NCBI GenBank assembly: GCA_029556545.1
Contig: JAKQEQ010000130.1
Location: 1 to 64,000, forward strand
Origin: Candidatus Hydrogenedentota bacterium
GTDB lineage: Bacteria; Hydrogenedentota; Hydrogenedentia; Hydrogenedentales; JAGMZX01
Length of the DNA stretch: 64,000 nucleotides
Direction of reading: 5' to 3'
Shown here: positions 53,052-60,020 of the stretch, one piece after another
Numbering within the stretch: position 1 is the stretch's first letter
How the letters are laid out: the number at the start of each line of letters is the position of its first letter
Made by a program: the position numbers and the translations under genes
Notes under the pieces: generated by a model
Told to the model about the DNA's origin: nothing
Databases searched by the model: none
Seen by the model: the letters and a program-made list of their open reading frames with translations, nothing else

Positions 53052-53229
53052 CGCTGTCGCGTTCATGCGCAAGAGGCGCGCGGAGATTGATGACGAGGAT
53101 GCGGGGCTGACGTGGGAAGAACGCAGTGTCAAGACCCGCGCGCTGCTCGAGGATGACCCGCTGTGCCTGCGCCTCCGCGAGCGGCATGTACGCGCGGGTG
53201 ACAGGGGCCAAGCGCGCGCTACCCGATAG
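53035..53229 (+). CDS. Small PIN-partner protein (putative antitoxin), 64 aa
   Basis: ATG 53035 has GGAGG eight bases upstream and begins MKKDFDAVAFMRKRRAEIDD, then LTWEERSVKTRALLEDDPLC. It is short, charged and helical, and it overlaps the PIN gene, as PIN-linked small partners do. I recall this FDAVxxMRKxRxEID pattern next to PIN genes. It is too short for a separate DNA-binding domain to be seen. An antitoxin role is inferred. Confidence 0.7.
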   Translation: MKKDFDAVAFMRKRRAEIDDEDAGLTWEERSVKTRALLEDDPLCLRLRERHVRAGDRGQARATR

Positions 53230-53255
53230 TCGTGGCAGTCGGAGATCAGCGAAGG

Positions 53256-54119
53256 ATGAGTATTGTGAAGTCATGCGGATTCATCGTTTGCCTGTGCGGT
53301 CTGTTCTGTATCGTCGGTTGCATGTCGGCGGGGTCCGCCGAAGCCGACGCGGCTTCGCCGTGGCCGCTGGCCGTGCGGGTGATGAGCTACGGCAAGTATC
53401 AGGACGCGGCGTGGGCGCATCTCCAGGAACTGGGCGTGAAATACGTGTTCATGGCCGTGCCGGCGGCGGACGAAGCGGAGGCGGAGGTGGAGCGGCTCGC
53501 GCGGTATGGGCTGAAGCCGCTGGTGGTGCGTTGCGGCGCGGAATTGAGCAAGGACACATTTCTCCACGATATCGCCGCGCAGTTGGCCGTGTGCGAGAAG
53601 ATGGGCGTGAAATTCATGTTCATGTCCGCGAAACGGGGTGACTTGTCGAAGGAGGCGGCCTATGCGCGGCTTCGTGCCGCGGGCGTCATCGCGCAGGCGC
53701 GCGGCGTCACGATCACGCTCGAGACGCACCCGGACCTCGGCACGAATGGCGCGGTCCAGGTCGAGACGATGCAGGCCATCGACAGCCCGAGCATACGGGT
53801 GAATTTTGACACAGCGAACATCACCTATTACAACCGGGACACGAGCGCGGTCGCGGAGTTGGCGAAGAGCATCGAGCACGTGGGCACGGTCGAATTCAAG
53901 GACCATAACGGCGAATTCGAGACGTGGAATTTCCCCGTGCTCGGCAAGGGTGTGGTCGATTTTCCCGCGATCGTGAAGATGCTGCGCGATCACGGCTACG
54001 CCGGGCCGGTGACGCTCGAGTTCGAGGGGGTTGAGGGCGTGGAATTGAGCGAGGACGAGACGAAGCGGGCGATCGCGGATTCCGTGGCGTATGTCCGCGC
54101 GCTGGGCGGTTTCGAATAG
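53256..54119 (+). CDS. Sugar phosphate isomerase/epimerase-like TIM-barrel lipoprotein, 287 aa
   Basis: A lipoprotein-type signal (VCLCGLFCIVGC-MSAG) precedes an AP-endonuclease-2/xylose-isomerase-like barrel. Metal-ligand positions are visible: ITLETHPD (Glu), IRVNFDTANI (Asp), GTVEFKDHNG and VTLEFEGVEG (Glu). Such proteins isomerise or epimerise keto-sugars, and the exported kind is frequent in planctomycete-like genomes. ATG 53256 follows GGAG and GAAGG; the ORF opens at 53232. A symporter gene begins 42 bp downstream on the same strand, so the pair may act on and import the same substrate. Confidence 0.82.
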   Translation: MSIVKSCGFIVCLCGLFCIVGCMSAGSAEADAASPWPLAVRVMSYGKYQDAAWAHLQELGVKYVFMAVPAADEAEAEVERLARYGLKPLVVRCGAELSKDTFLHDIAAQLAVCEKMGVKFMFMSAKRGDLSKEAAYARLRAAGVIAQARGVTITLETHPDLGTNGAVQVETMQAIDSPSIRVNFDTANITYYNRDTSAVAELAKSIEHVGTVEFKDHNGEFETWNFPVLGKGVVDFPAIVKMLRDHGYAGPVTLEFEGVEGVELSEDETKRAIADSVAYVRALGGFE

Positions 54120-54161
54120 CACGCGGCGTCGCGCGGCCGTGGCGGAAGGAGACCCGGAACG

Positions 54162-55931
54162 ATGCCCGTGACACAGGGCCATCTCGAGTTCCCGGACCTG
54201 TTCATGATCGGCGGCTATTTTGCGTTGATGCTCGGGATCGGCGCGTATTTCTACCGCCGTATGCGGCGGATGAAGGACTATTTCAGCGGCGGCAATCGCA
54301 TCCCGTGGTGGCTCAGCGGCGTCTCGTTCTACATGACGAGTTTCAGCGTGGCTGCCTTTGTTTTCTATCCCTCGCTCTGTTATCGCTACGGCTGGGTTGG
54401 TGTGACGCTGCTCTGGGTTGCCATACCCGCCACGCTGTTCAGCGCGCTATTGTTCGCGGCGCGGTGGCGGCGCGCGCGCATCGACAGCCCCGTCGAGTAT
54501 CTCGAAATGCGCTACAGCCCGCTGCTCCGCCAGTTGTTCGCGTGGCAGGGCGTACCCGTCAAGATCATCGATGACGGCATAAAGCTCTTCGCCACAGGGA
54601 CGTTTATCTCGATCTGTGCCGGCATCGACATCCGATACAGTATCCTTGCGGCGGGCGGCATCATTTTGCTCTACACGTTCATGGGCGGGCTCTGGGCCGT
54701 GGCCGTGACCGACTTCATTCAGTTCGTGGTCCTGGCCGTGGGCGTCGGTGTCATTCTGCCACTCTCGGTTGCGCGGGCCGGCGGGCTCGGCGCGATTGTC
54801 GAGAATGCGCCGGCGGGATTCTTCCGTCCGACCACGGCGGAATTCGGCTGGAGCTACGTCATTCCGCTCATTCTTTTGTACGCCCTGGCGTGGAGCAGCA
54901 TCAACTGGTCCCTGATTCAGCGGTATTACTGCGTTCCGAAGGAACGGGACGCGCTGAAGGTCGGCTGGCTGGTCGTCGCGCTATACCTCGTTGGTCCGCC
55001 GCTGATGTTCTTCCCGGCCATCGCGGCGACACGGTTCTTGCCGGGGGTCGAGGACGCGGGCACGATCTACCCGATGATTTGCCGGGAACTGCTGCCCGCG
55101 GGCATGCTCGGGCTCGCGGTGGCGGCTATGTTCGCGGCCACGATGTCCACGCTCAGCAGTGATTACAACGTGTGCGCGGGCGTGCTCACGAACGACGTTT
55201 ACCGGCGGCTTATCCGCCCGCGCGCGAGCCAGAGCGAACTGGTGCTCGTCGGGCGGATCATGACGCTGCTCGTCGGCGTGATCGCGCTTGGCGCGGGCGT
55301 TCTCATGGCGCGCGGAAAGGCGGAAGACATGTTCCGCGTCATGGTCACGCTGTTCGGCGTCGCGACGGCGCCGGTGGCGGTGCCGATGCTGCTGGGGCTC
55401 GTCTCGCGCAAGGCCACGAACCTCGGCGCGGTGCTCGGGTTCCTTTTCGGCATTGGCGTGGGACTCAACCTCTTCTTCCTGTCGCGGTACCGGCAGGAAG
55501 TCGAGTTCCTGGGCATTCTCTGGGACCCGAGCAAACAGGAACTGCTGTTCTGGGGCCTGGCGCTGAAGATGGAGATCGTGCTGTTCTTGAGCACGGCGCT
55601 TATGACGTTGGTCGTGATGCTGGCGGCGGGTGCGCTCGCGCCGGCGGATTGTGTCGCACAGGAACGCGCCGACGCCTTCCTCGCGCGGCTGCGCATGCCG
55701 ATCGGCCGCCTGCCCGAGGACGAGGACGCAGAGTCGGTGACGGACGTCCCGTCGCCGTTTGGCGTGGTGGGCGTGTCACTGCTGTTGATCGGGGGGCTGC
55801 TGTTGGCGGTGGCGCCGTGGTGGCGCGGCGGGTTGGTTGTGGCGCTGGATGTTGCGCTTGCACTCGTGTTGATGGCGGTGGGCGGCGCCTTCTTGTGGTT
55901 GGGCCGTAGCCGCCTTGCGGGCGGGCCGTAG
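54162..55931 (+). CDS. Sodium:solute symporter (SSS family), 589 aa
   Basis: About 13-14 hydrophobic segments, with the SSS-type markers YFSGGNRIPWWLSGVSFYMTSFS (quoted in part: FSGGNRIPWWLSG), GGLWAVAVTDFIQFVVL and AAMFAATMSTLSSDYN. The family couples Na+ entry to uptake of sugars or related solutes. The last 100 residues form an acidic loop (EDEDAESVTD) and two extra membrane segments. AAGGAGA precedes ATG 54162. It is probably cotranscribed with the isomerase-like lipoprotein gene upstream. Confidence 0.9.
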   Translation: MPVTQGHLEFPDLFMIGGYFALMLGIGAYFYRRMRRMKDYFSGGNRIPWWLSGVSFYMTSFSVAAFVFYPSLCYRYGWVGVTLLWVAIPATLFSALLFAARWRRARIDSPVEYLEMRYSPLLRQLFAWQGVPVKIIDDGIKLFATGTFISICAGIDIRYSILAAGGIILLYTFMGGLWAVAVTDFIQFVVLAVGVGVILPLSVARAGGLGAIVENAPAGFFRPTTAEFGWSYVIPLILLYALAWSSINWSLIQRYYCVPKERDALKVGWLVVALYLVGPPLMFFPAIAATRFLPGVEDAGTIYPMICRELLPAGMLGLAVAAMFAATMSTLSSDYNVCAGVLTNDVYRRLIRPRASQSELVLVGRIMTLLVGVIALGAGVLMARGKAEDMFRVMVTLFGVATAPVAVPMLLGLVSRKATNLGAVLGFLFGIGVGLNLFFLSRYRQEVEFLGILWDPSKQELLFWGLALKMEIVLFLSTALMTLVVMLAAGALAPADCVAQERADAFLARLRMPIGRLPEDEDAESVTDVPSPFGVVGVSLLLIGGLLLAVAPWWRGGLVVALDVALALVLMAVGGAFLWLGRSRLAGGP

Positions 55932-56062
55932 GAGAAGCGATTGCGATTACGAGTTGTCATGAAATCCTCCTGCGGCGGATTTCTCCCGCAGAGGATGAAA
56001 ATGGATGCTAGAGCGGTGCACAAGCGGCGCTGAAGCGTTCTTTGCTGGGCAAGACCTCTTAC

Positions 56063-56269
56063 CCCCCGGCTGAAGCCGGGGGCAAAGAAGATCCCGCTGA
56101 AGCGGGCTGACAGGCCCGTCAGCGTTGATCTTGGGAATAGCGGGCTGAGAAAGTGGACTGGCGGGATGTCGCGCGTGCCCTGGCCCCGAAGGGGCCAAAC
56201 GTGAGTAGCCGTAGGCGAAAGCCTACGGATAAGGGACGCCCATCCCCTTTGCCCGGCCCCGAAGGGGTC
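56063..56269. repeat. Cluster of five REP-like hairpins
   Basis: CCCCCGGC-TGAA-GCCGGGGG (56063-56082); CCCGCT-GA-AGCGGG (56093-56106); GGCCCC-GAA-GGGGCC (56182-56196); CCGTAGGC-GAAA-GCCTACGG (56209-56228); GGCCCC-GAA-GGGGTC (56255-56269). The third and fifth are copies of one 23-bp unit that continues into AACGTGA. Confidence 0.8.
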
Positions 56270-56400
56270 GAACGTGAAAACTCGCGGGTACGCACCTGGC
56301 GAGACATCAAGTCGGTTTTCGGAGTAGGAGTAGGACGAGGACGAGTGTGATTACGAGGACGAGCGGTGTAGATGTATATAGATATATCACTACACTGTAA

Positions 56401-56426
56401 CCCTAAACCCTAAACCCTAAACCCTA
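56401..56426. repeat. Heptamer tandem repeat (CCCTAAA, three units plus CCCTA)
   Basis: Perfect units ending 15 bases before the ATG of the DUF6807 gene. The unit equals a plant-type telomere repeat, but the flanking genes are bacterial. Confidence 0.85.
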
Positions 56427-56441
56427 TTCAGGACCTTCGAT

Positions 56442-57353
56442 ATGAGACACTTCACGTTCTTCTCGCTTCCACTTCTTGCGCTGGCGGCGACGGCCTGCGC
56501 GGCGCAGGATGCGCCTGAACCGCCGTTTCAGGACGGCGTGGACCTCGTGGTGTTTGACGCGCCGTGGTTGCGGACGATTACGCCGACGTATGAGCGCCGG
56601 GACCACGTCAATACGTACAAGGTGTTCACGCACGTGTACGATTTCGACGGCGTCGGCCCGATAACGAAGGGCCCCGGCGGCCTGTATACGCACCACCGGG
56701 GACTCTTCATCGGATGGAAGGACACGCTGGTCGACGGGACGGACTTTGACACGTGGAGCATGGACAAGTGCTATCAGCAGCACGTGGCGTGGCTCGCGTT
56801 CGGGAACTATGGCGCGTCCACGTTCCAGCGCCAGAAGATCGAGTGGCGCGATCCGCGCGACACGCCGTTTATCGAGGAAATCCGCACCATCACCGCGACG
56901 CTGGGCGACATGGACGTGCGCATCGTGGACTTCGGGTCGCGGTTGACGTCGCTACGCGGAACTATCCAATTGAAGGGCGATCTTCAGCATGCGGGCATGC
57001 ACATCCGCATGGCGCAGGAGGTGGTCGAGCATCAGGACACGACGCGGTACATCCTGCCCGAGGGCGCGGAAGAACGGGAAGGCGACGAAGTGGTCGGCGC
57101 GTGGTGGGTGTGCGCGAGCGTCGTGGTGCGGGACAAGCGCTATTGGGTCATGCATATGTCGCCCCGGGAACTGCCCGGCGGTGTTCCGGTGTACTCGATT
57201 CGGCGATACGCGCGGTTCGGCGCATTCTTCGAGCCGACACTTGAGGAAGGGCGGCCGCTTGACCTCACGTTCCGGCTGGTCTTCTCGGAGCGCGAATTGG
57301 ATCGGGCGCGGTGTCAGGCCTTGTACGACGAATTCACGGAGGACCTTCCGTGA
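56442..57353 (+). CDS. Exported DUF6807 (PmoA-like) protein, 303 aa
   Basis: A short signal with a possible lipobox (LAATAC-AAQD) is followed by a beta-rich domain. Key motifs are YTHHRGLFIGW (about residues 84-94), which is the hallmark of the DUF6807/PmoA group, and LPEGAEEREGD in the second half. The group was named from a methane-monooxygenase locus but is widespread in carbohydrate-degrading bacteria; the function is unknown. AGGA lies nine bases before the ATG. The stop codon overlaps the GTG of the phosphoesterase gene, so the two are coupled. Confidence 0.78.
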   Translation: MRHFTFFSLPLLALAATACAAQDAPEPPFQDGVDLVVFDAPWLRTITPTYERRDHVNTYKVFTHVYDFDGVGPITKGPGGLYTHHRGLFIGWKDTLVDGTDFDTWSMDKCYQQHVAWLAFGNYGASTFQRQKIEWRDPRDTPFIEEIRTITATLGDMDVRIVDFGSRLTSLRGTIQLKGDLQHAGMHIRMAQEVVEHQDTTRYILPEGAEEREGDEVVGAWWVCASVVVRDKRYWVMHMSPRELPGGVPVYSIRRYARFGAFFEPTLEEGRPLDLTFRLVFSERELDRARCQALYDEFTEDLP

Positions 57354-57862
57354 TTCTCGGCGTGATGAGCGACACGCACGGCCGGATCGCCTTGATGCAT
57401 CGCGTGGCCGAGCAGATGGTCGCGAAACATGGGGTCGAATGTATCCTCCACTTGGGCGACGACTACGCCGACGCCGAAATCCTCCGGGTTTCGGGGTATG
57501 ACGTGCGCGCCGTGCCCGGCCTGTGGTGTCCCGAATATAACGAACGGCGTGTGCCGAGGACGCTGGTCGTCGATGTGGGGGGCGTGTCCATCGCGTGCGC
57601 TCATTCGCACGAGGACTGGGGGCCGCGCGAACGGAGCGCGGACATCCTGCTTTGCGGGCACACGCATCGCGCCGCGATAAATCGCGTCGGTCCGAAACTC
57701 TATCTGAATCCGGGGCACCTCCGCGGCCCGCTCGACCGCGGCCAGCGCGCCTCGTATGCCGTCATCGAGATCACACCGGAGACGATTGCAGTCACTATCC
57801 ACGAACTCGACGGCGCGGTGCGCACGGCATGCACGGCCCGGCGGCGGGAGGCGGCTTCATGA
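57350..57862 (+). CDS. YfcE/MJ0936-type metallophosphoesterase, 170 aa
   Basis: All metal-site motifs of the calcineurin-like fold are present: MSDTHG (about residue 6), LHLGDD (about 38), CAHSHEDW, LCGHTHRA (about 102) and LNPGHLRGP. Members hydrolyse phosphodiesters or phosphomonoesters in the cytoplasm. The start GTG 57350 lies inside the previous stop (GTGA) and has GGAGG seven bases upstream. The stop overlaps the ATG of the next gene. An upstream extension to 57311 lies wholly in the DUF6807 gene and was rejected. Confidence 0.88.
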   Translation: MILGVMSDTHGRIALMHRVAEQMVAKHGVECILHLGDDYADAEILRVSGYDVRAVPGLWCPEYNERRVPRTLVVDVGGVSIACAHSHEDWGPRERSADILLCGHTHRAAINRVGPKLYLNPGHLRGPLDRGQRASYAVIEITPETIAVTIHELDGAVRTACTARRREAAS

Positions 57863-58056
57863 GCAACTCGGTGGCAACCGGGCCGCCGTGTCCGGCGTGC
57901 GGTGCGCCGATGGCGCCGGGGCGCAGTGTGTGCCCGTCGTGCGGGTATGTCTCGCGTTGGTTCAAGGTGCGGCTGGTCGTGGGGTGCTTGTTCCTCCTGC
58001 TGGCGATGGCGGGGCTGGTCGGCATGATCATCATGGCGCTGTATGCGCCTCGGTGA
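57859..58056 (+). CDS. Small zinc-ribbon membrane protein, 65 aa
   Basis: A four-Cys zinc ribbon (PPCPACGAPM and SVCPSCGYVS, residues about 10-31) is followed by one membrane helix (LVVGCLFLLLAMAGLVGMIIMAL, about 39-61). ATG 57859 overlaps the phosphoesterase stop (ATGA), and GGGAGG stands eight bases upstream, so the gene is real and coupled to its neighbour. Zinc-ribbon-plus-helix proteins are common but mostly of unknown function. Confidence 0.75.
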   Translation: MSNSVATGPPCPACGAPMAPGRSVCPSCGYVSRWFKVRLVVGCLFLLLAMAGLVGMIIMALYAPR

Positions 58057-58077
58057 CGGGAGTAGAGGCTAGAGGCC

Positions 58078-58275
58078 ATGAGCATCGAAGTGGAGCAAGA
58101 GACAGACGGACGCTGGATTGCAGAAGCGGTCGACTTTCCGGGGGCCATGGCCTATGGCGCTACTCAGGCGGATACAGTTCGCACTGTGGCGCGCTTGGTG
58201 GAAGGTATCGTTGCTGAGCGCAGCGAGCATGACGAGGATTCGCCTGGCGCGCCGCATCAGGCCGGCGTCAGTTGA
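58078..58275 (+). CDS. HicB-like antitoxin-type protein, 65 aa
   Basis: The sequence VEQETDGRWIAEAVDFPGAM then AYGATQADTVRTV is the HicB N-terminal fold (partial RNase H-like), in which D-G-R-W-I-A-E and P-G-x-x-A-Y-G are the usual motifs. No hicA partner gene (short, dsRBD-like with a catalytic His) is seen on either side, so it is an orphan. Its end overlaps the convergent TPR/peptidase gene by 8 bp. It may be a decayed or independent regulator. Confidence 0.65.
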   Translation: MSIEVEQETDGRWIAEAVDFPGAMAYGATQADTVRTVARLVEGIVAERSEHDEDSPGAPHQAGVS

Positions 58276-59503
58276 TTTGTTCGAGGACTTCGCGCAGGAG
58301 GGTGTCGTAGGTGCGGCGGTAGTTCTCGCGCAGGGCCTGTTCCGCGGGCGTGCCGGAGGCGAGGGCGGACATCATGTCGCGGAGGCGGCGCTGGCCGAAG
58401 CGGTCCCACAGGTGACGCACGGTGAGATGCGCTTGCAGGTAGGCGATGCGCAACGCCTCGGGGTTTCGCGCGCGGAGTTGGCTCGGCGCGAGTTCCGCGA
58501 GCGAGAACAGCGCGCCAGCCGCGCGGGCGGCGCGCAGGGTTTCCGCCATCGCCGGGGTAAAGTCGCCGCTGAAGGTCTCGGCGAGTCCCTCGTTGAGCCA
58601 CCAGGGCACGTTTTCGCCCGCGAGGAACCGCACGACGACGTGCACGTATTCGTGCGCCAACCGCCGCCGCAATTCGTCCTCGGGCAGCCATTGGCCGTCC
58701 TTGTCGGTCATGGGCGCGCGAATTTTGCCGTCGTAGACGGCGCCGACGTGGTCGTCCAGTTGGGTCGCTTCGCTGAACTGGTCCGCGCCGTAGAGAATGA
58801 CCTGGATCGGTCCGGGCGGATACACCCCGCCGAACTTGCGGCCTATCTCGCGATAGGCGTCCTCGAGCAGGCGGATGATACGGTTGCGCACGTGGTGGGG
58901 GAGGTCCTTTGGCCCGGTGAGACGGAAATGGCTCGAATCGGTCTTCTTGAACCCGGACTCGATGGATTCTTCGCGAAACGCCTTGTCGTAACGCTCGCGC
59001 AGGCCGGGCCGTTTCGGGTCCATGCGCAGCACATACTCCCACTGCGCGCGCGCCCACGGCAGGTCATTGTCCCGGTAGTACGCCTCGCCGAGCAGTTCAT
59101 GCGCGTCGAGGTGCCCCGGTTTGAGTTCGATCGCCTCCTCGAGACGGCGAATCGCCTGAGACACCATGTCCAGACGCAGGTAATACGCGCCCATCTGCAC
59201 CAGTGGCGAGGGGTTCGCCGGATCCGCGGCAATCGCGCGTTCGAGATGCGTAACGGCGGACGCGAAATCGCCGGATTGTGCGAGTACGTCGGCGGCGCCT
59301 TGCCGCGCATTGCACAGGTTCCGGCGCACGGTGGCGTTTTCCGGGGCCTGCGTGAGCGCGCGCTCGAACCACGTGATGGCGAAGTCGAAGTTGCCAGCGT
59401 CGTAGGCTTCGATGCCGCGATTGTTGTACTCGGCGGGCGACTGCGCCACCGCCCCGACGCCCAGCATACACAACACGATTATCAAATACCCTCGAAAGCT
59501 CAC
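58268..59503 (-). CDS. Exported TPR protein with peptidase-MA-like metallopeptidase domain, 411 aa
   Basis: A signal peptide (YLIIVLCMLGVGAVAQS) is followed by about four TPR units (residues about 22-160; for example AEYNNRGIEAYDAGNFDFAITWFERAL in part, and HLERAIAADPANPSPLVQMG). The second half is a peptidase-MA-like domain with the zinc motif HEYVH (H284-H288) and the distal Glu in WWLNEGLAE. The predicted function is a periplasmic metallopeptidase held by TPR contacts; the substrate is unknown. It is 25 bp after ridA on the same strand, with a heptamer repeat in between. Confidence 0.85.
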   Translation of the reverse strand: MSFRGYLIIVLCMLGVGAVAQSPAEYNNRGIEAYDAGNFDFAITWFERALTQAPENATVRRNLCNARQGAADVLAQSGDFASAVTHLERAIAADPANPSPLVQMGAYYLRLDMVSQAIRRLEEAIELKPGHLDAHELLGEAYYRDNDLPWARAQWEYVLRMDPKRPGLRERYDKAFREESIESGFKKTDSSHFRLTGPKDLPHHVRNRIIRLLEDAYREIGRKFGGVYPPGPIQVILYGADQFSEATQLDDHVGAVYDGKIRAPMTDKDGQWLPEDELRRRLAHEYVHVVVRFLAGENVPWWLNEGLAETFSGDFTPAMAETLRAARAAGALFSLAELAPSQLRARNPEALRIAYLQAHLTVRHLWDRFGQRRLRDMMSALASGTPAEQALRENYRRTYDTLLREVLEQIN

Positions 59504-59523
59504 CCTATATACTCTCCTACTCT

Positions 59524-59544
59524 AGTCCCTAGTCCCCAGTCCCT
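59524..59544. repeat. Heptamer tandem repeat (AGTCCCT-type, three units)
   Basis: AGTCCCT, AGTCCCC, AGTCCCT; the array crosses the stop codon of ridA (59529) and reaches the TPR gene start region. Read with a shifted phase the unit is CCCTAGT. Confidence 0.75.
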
Positions 59545-59915
59545 CTCCAAGCCACCGCCTCGATCTCGACCTTGATATCAAGCGGCAAACGGCCGACCTG
59601 CACACAACTGCGCGCCGGGCAGTCCGTCGTGAAGTACTCCTGGTAGATGCGGTTGAACTCGGCAAAGTCGTTCATATCCGCGAGGAACACAGTTACCTTG
59701 ACGATGTCCTTAAGGCCGCATCCGGCGGCGGCGAGCACCTTCTCGAAATTCGCGAAGGTGACGCGCGTCTCATGCTCGAACGTGCCATAGGCGACTCCTT
59801 GCGCGGTGAAGGGGCCCTGCCCCGAGACGAAGACGAAGTCGCCGGCAATCACAGCGTGGGAATACGGCCCCTTGGCCGGCGGGCCGTCCGTGGCGTTGAC
59901 GCATTGTTTTTGCAT
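59529..59915 (-). CDS. ridA: RidA-family deaminase, 128 aa
   Basis: The full RidA pattern is present: GPYSHAVIAGDFVFVSGQGPF, NFEKVLAAAGCGLKDIVKVTVFLADM (in part), and the active-site end PARSCVQVGRLPLDIKVEIEAVA, with the conserved Arg and Glu. RidA hydrolyses reactive enamine/imine products of PLP enzymes. Size is exact for the family. ATG 59915 starts the conserved region and has GGGGAGA upstream. The ORF extends to 60005 but has no homology there. It lies in the run CaCA - HAD - RidA - TPR on the minus strand. Confidence 0.9.
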   Translation of the reverse strand: MQKQCVNATDGPPAKGPYSHAVIAGDFVFVSGQGPFTAQGVAYGTFEHETRVTFANFEKVLAAAGCGLKDIVKVTVFLADMNDFAEFNRIYQEYFTTDCPARSCVQVGRLPLDIKVEIEAVAWRGTGD

Positions 59916-60020
59916 GGCGCTGTCTCTCCCCGGATCTGCTCTTGGTTCCTTTGGGTCTTCTCGATCCGTTACGTCCCTTTTCCCGTCCTGCGAGAACGCT
60001 AACATAAGACGCCCGACCCG

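Larger units (their letters stand above)
55932..56441. other. 510-bp repeat-rich intergenic region
   Basis: No gene is seen. It holds five GC-rich hairpins (56063-56269), hexamer pairs GGAGTA x2 then GGACGA x2 (56321-56344), an AT-rich stretch (about 56368-56398) that could hold a promoter, and a CCCTAAA heptamer array (56401-56426). Confidence 0.7.

Noticed and set aside
56401-56426. Eukaryotic telomere or plant contamination at the CCCTAAA array
   Set aside because: Only three and a half units, flanked by bacterial genes with Shine-Dalgarno sites, and related heptamers occur at 50164 and 59524.
57595-58056. Long 153-residue version of the zinc-ribbon protein
   Set aside because: The upstream part is out of frame with the phosphoesterase that it overlaps; ATG 57859 has a good ribosome site and starts just before the ribbon.
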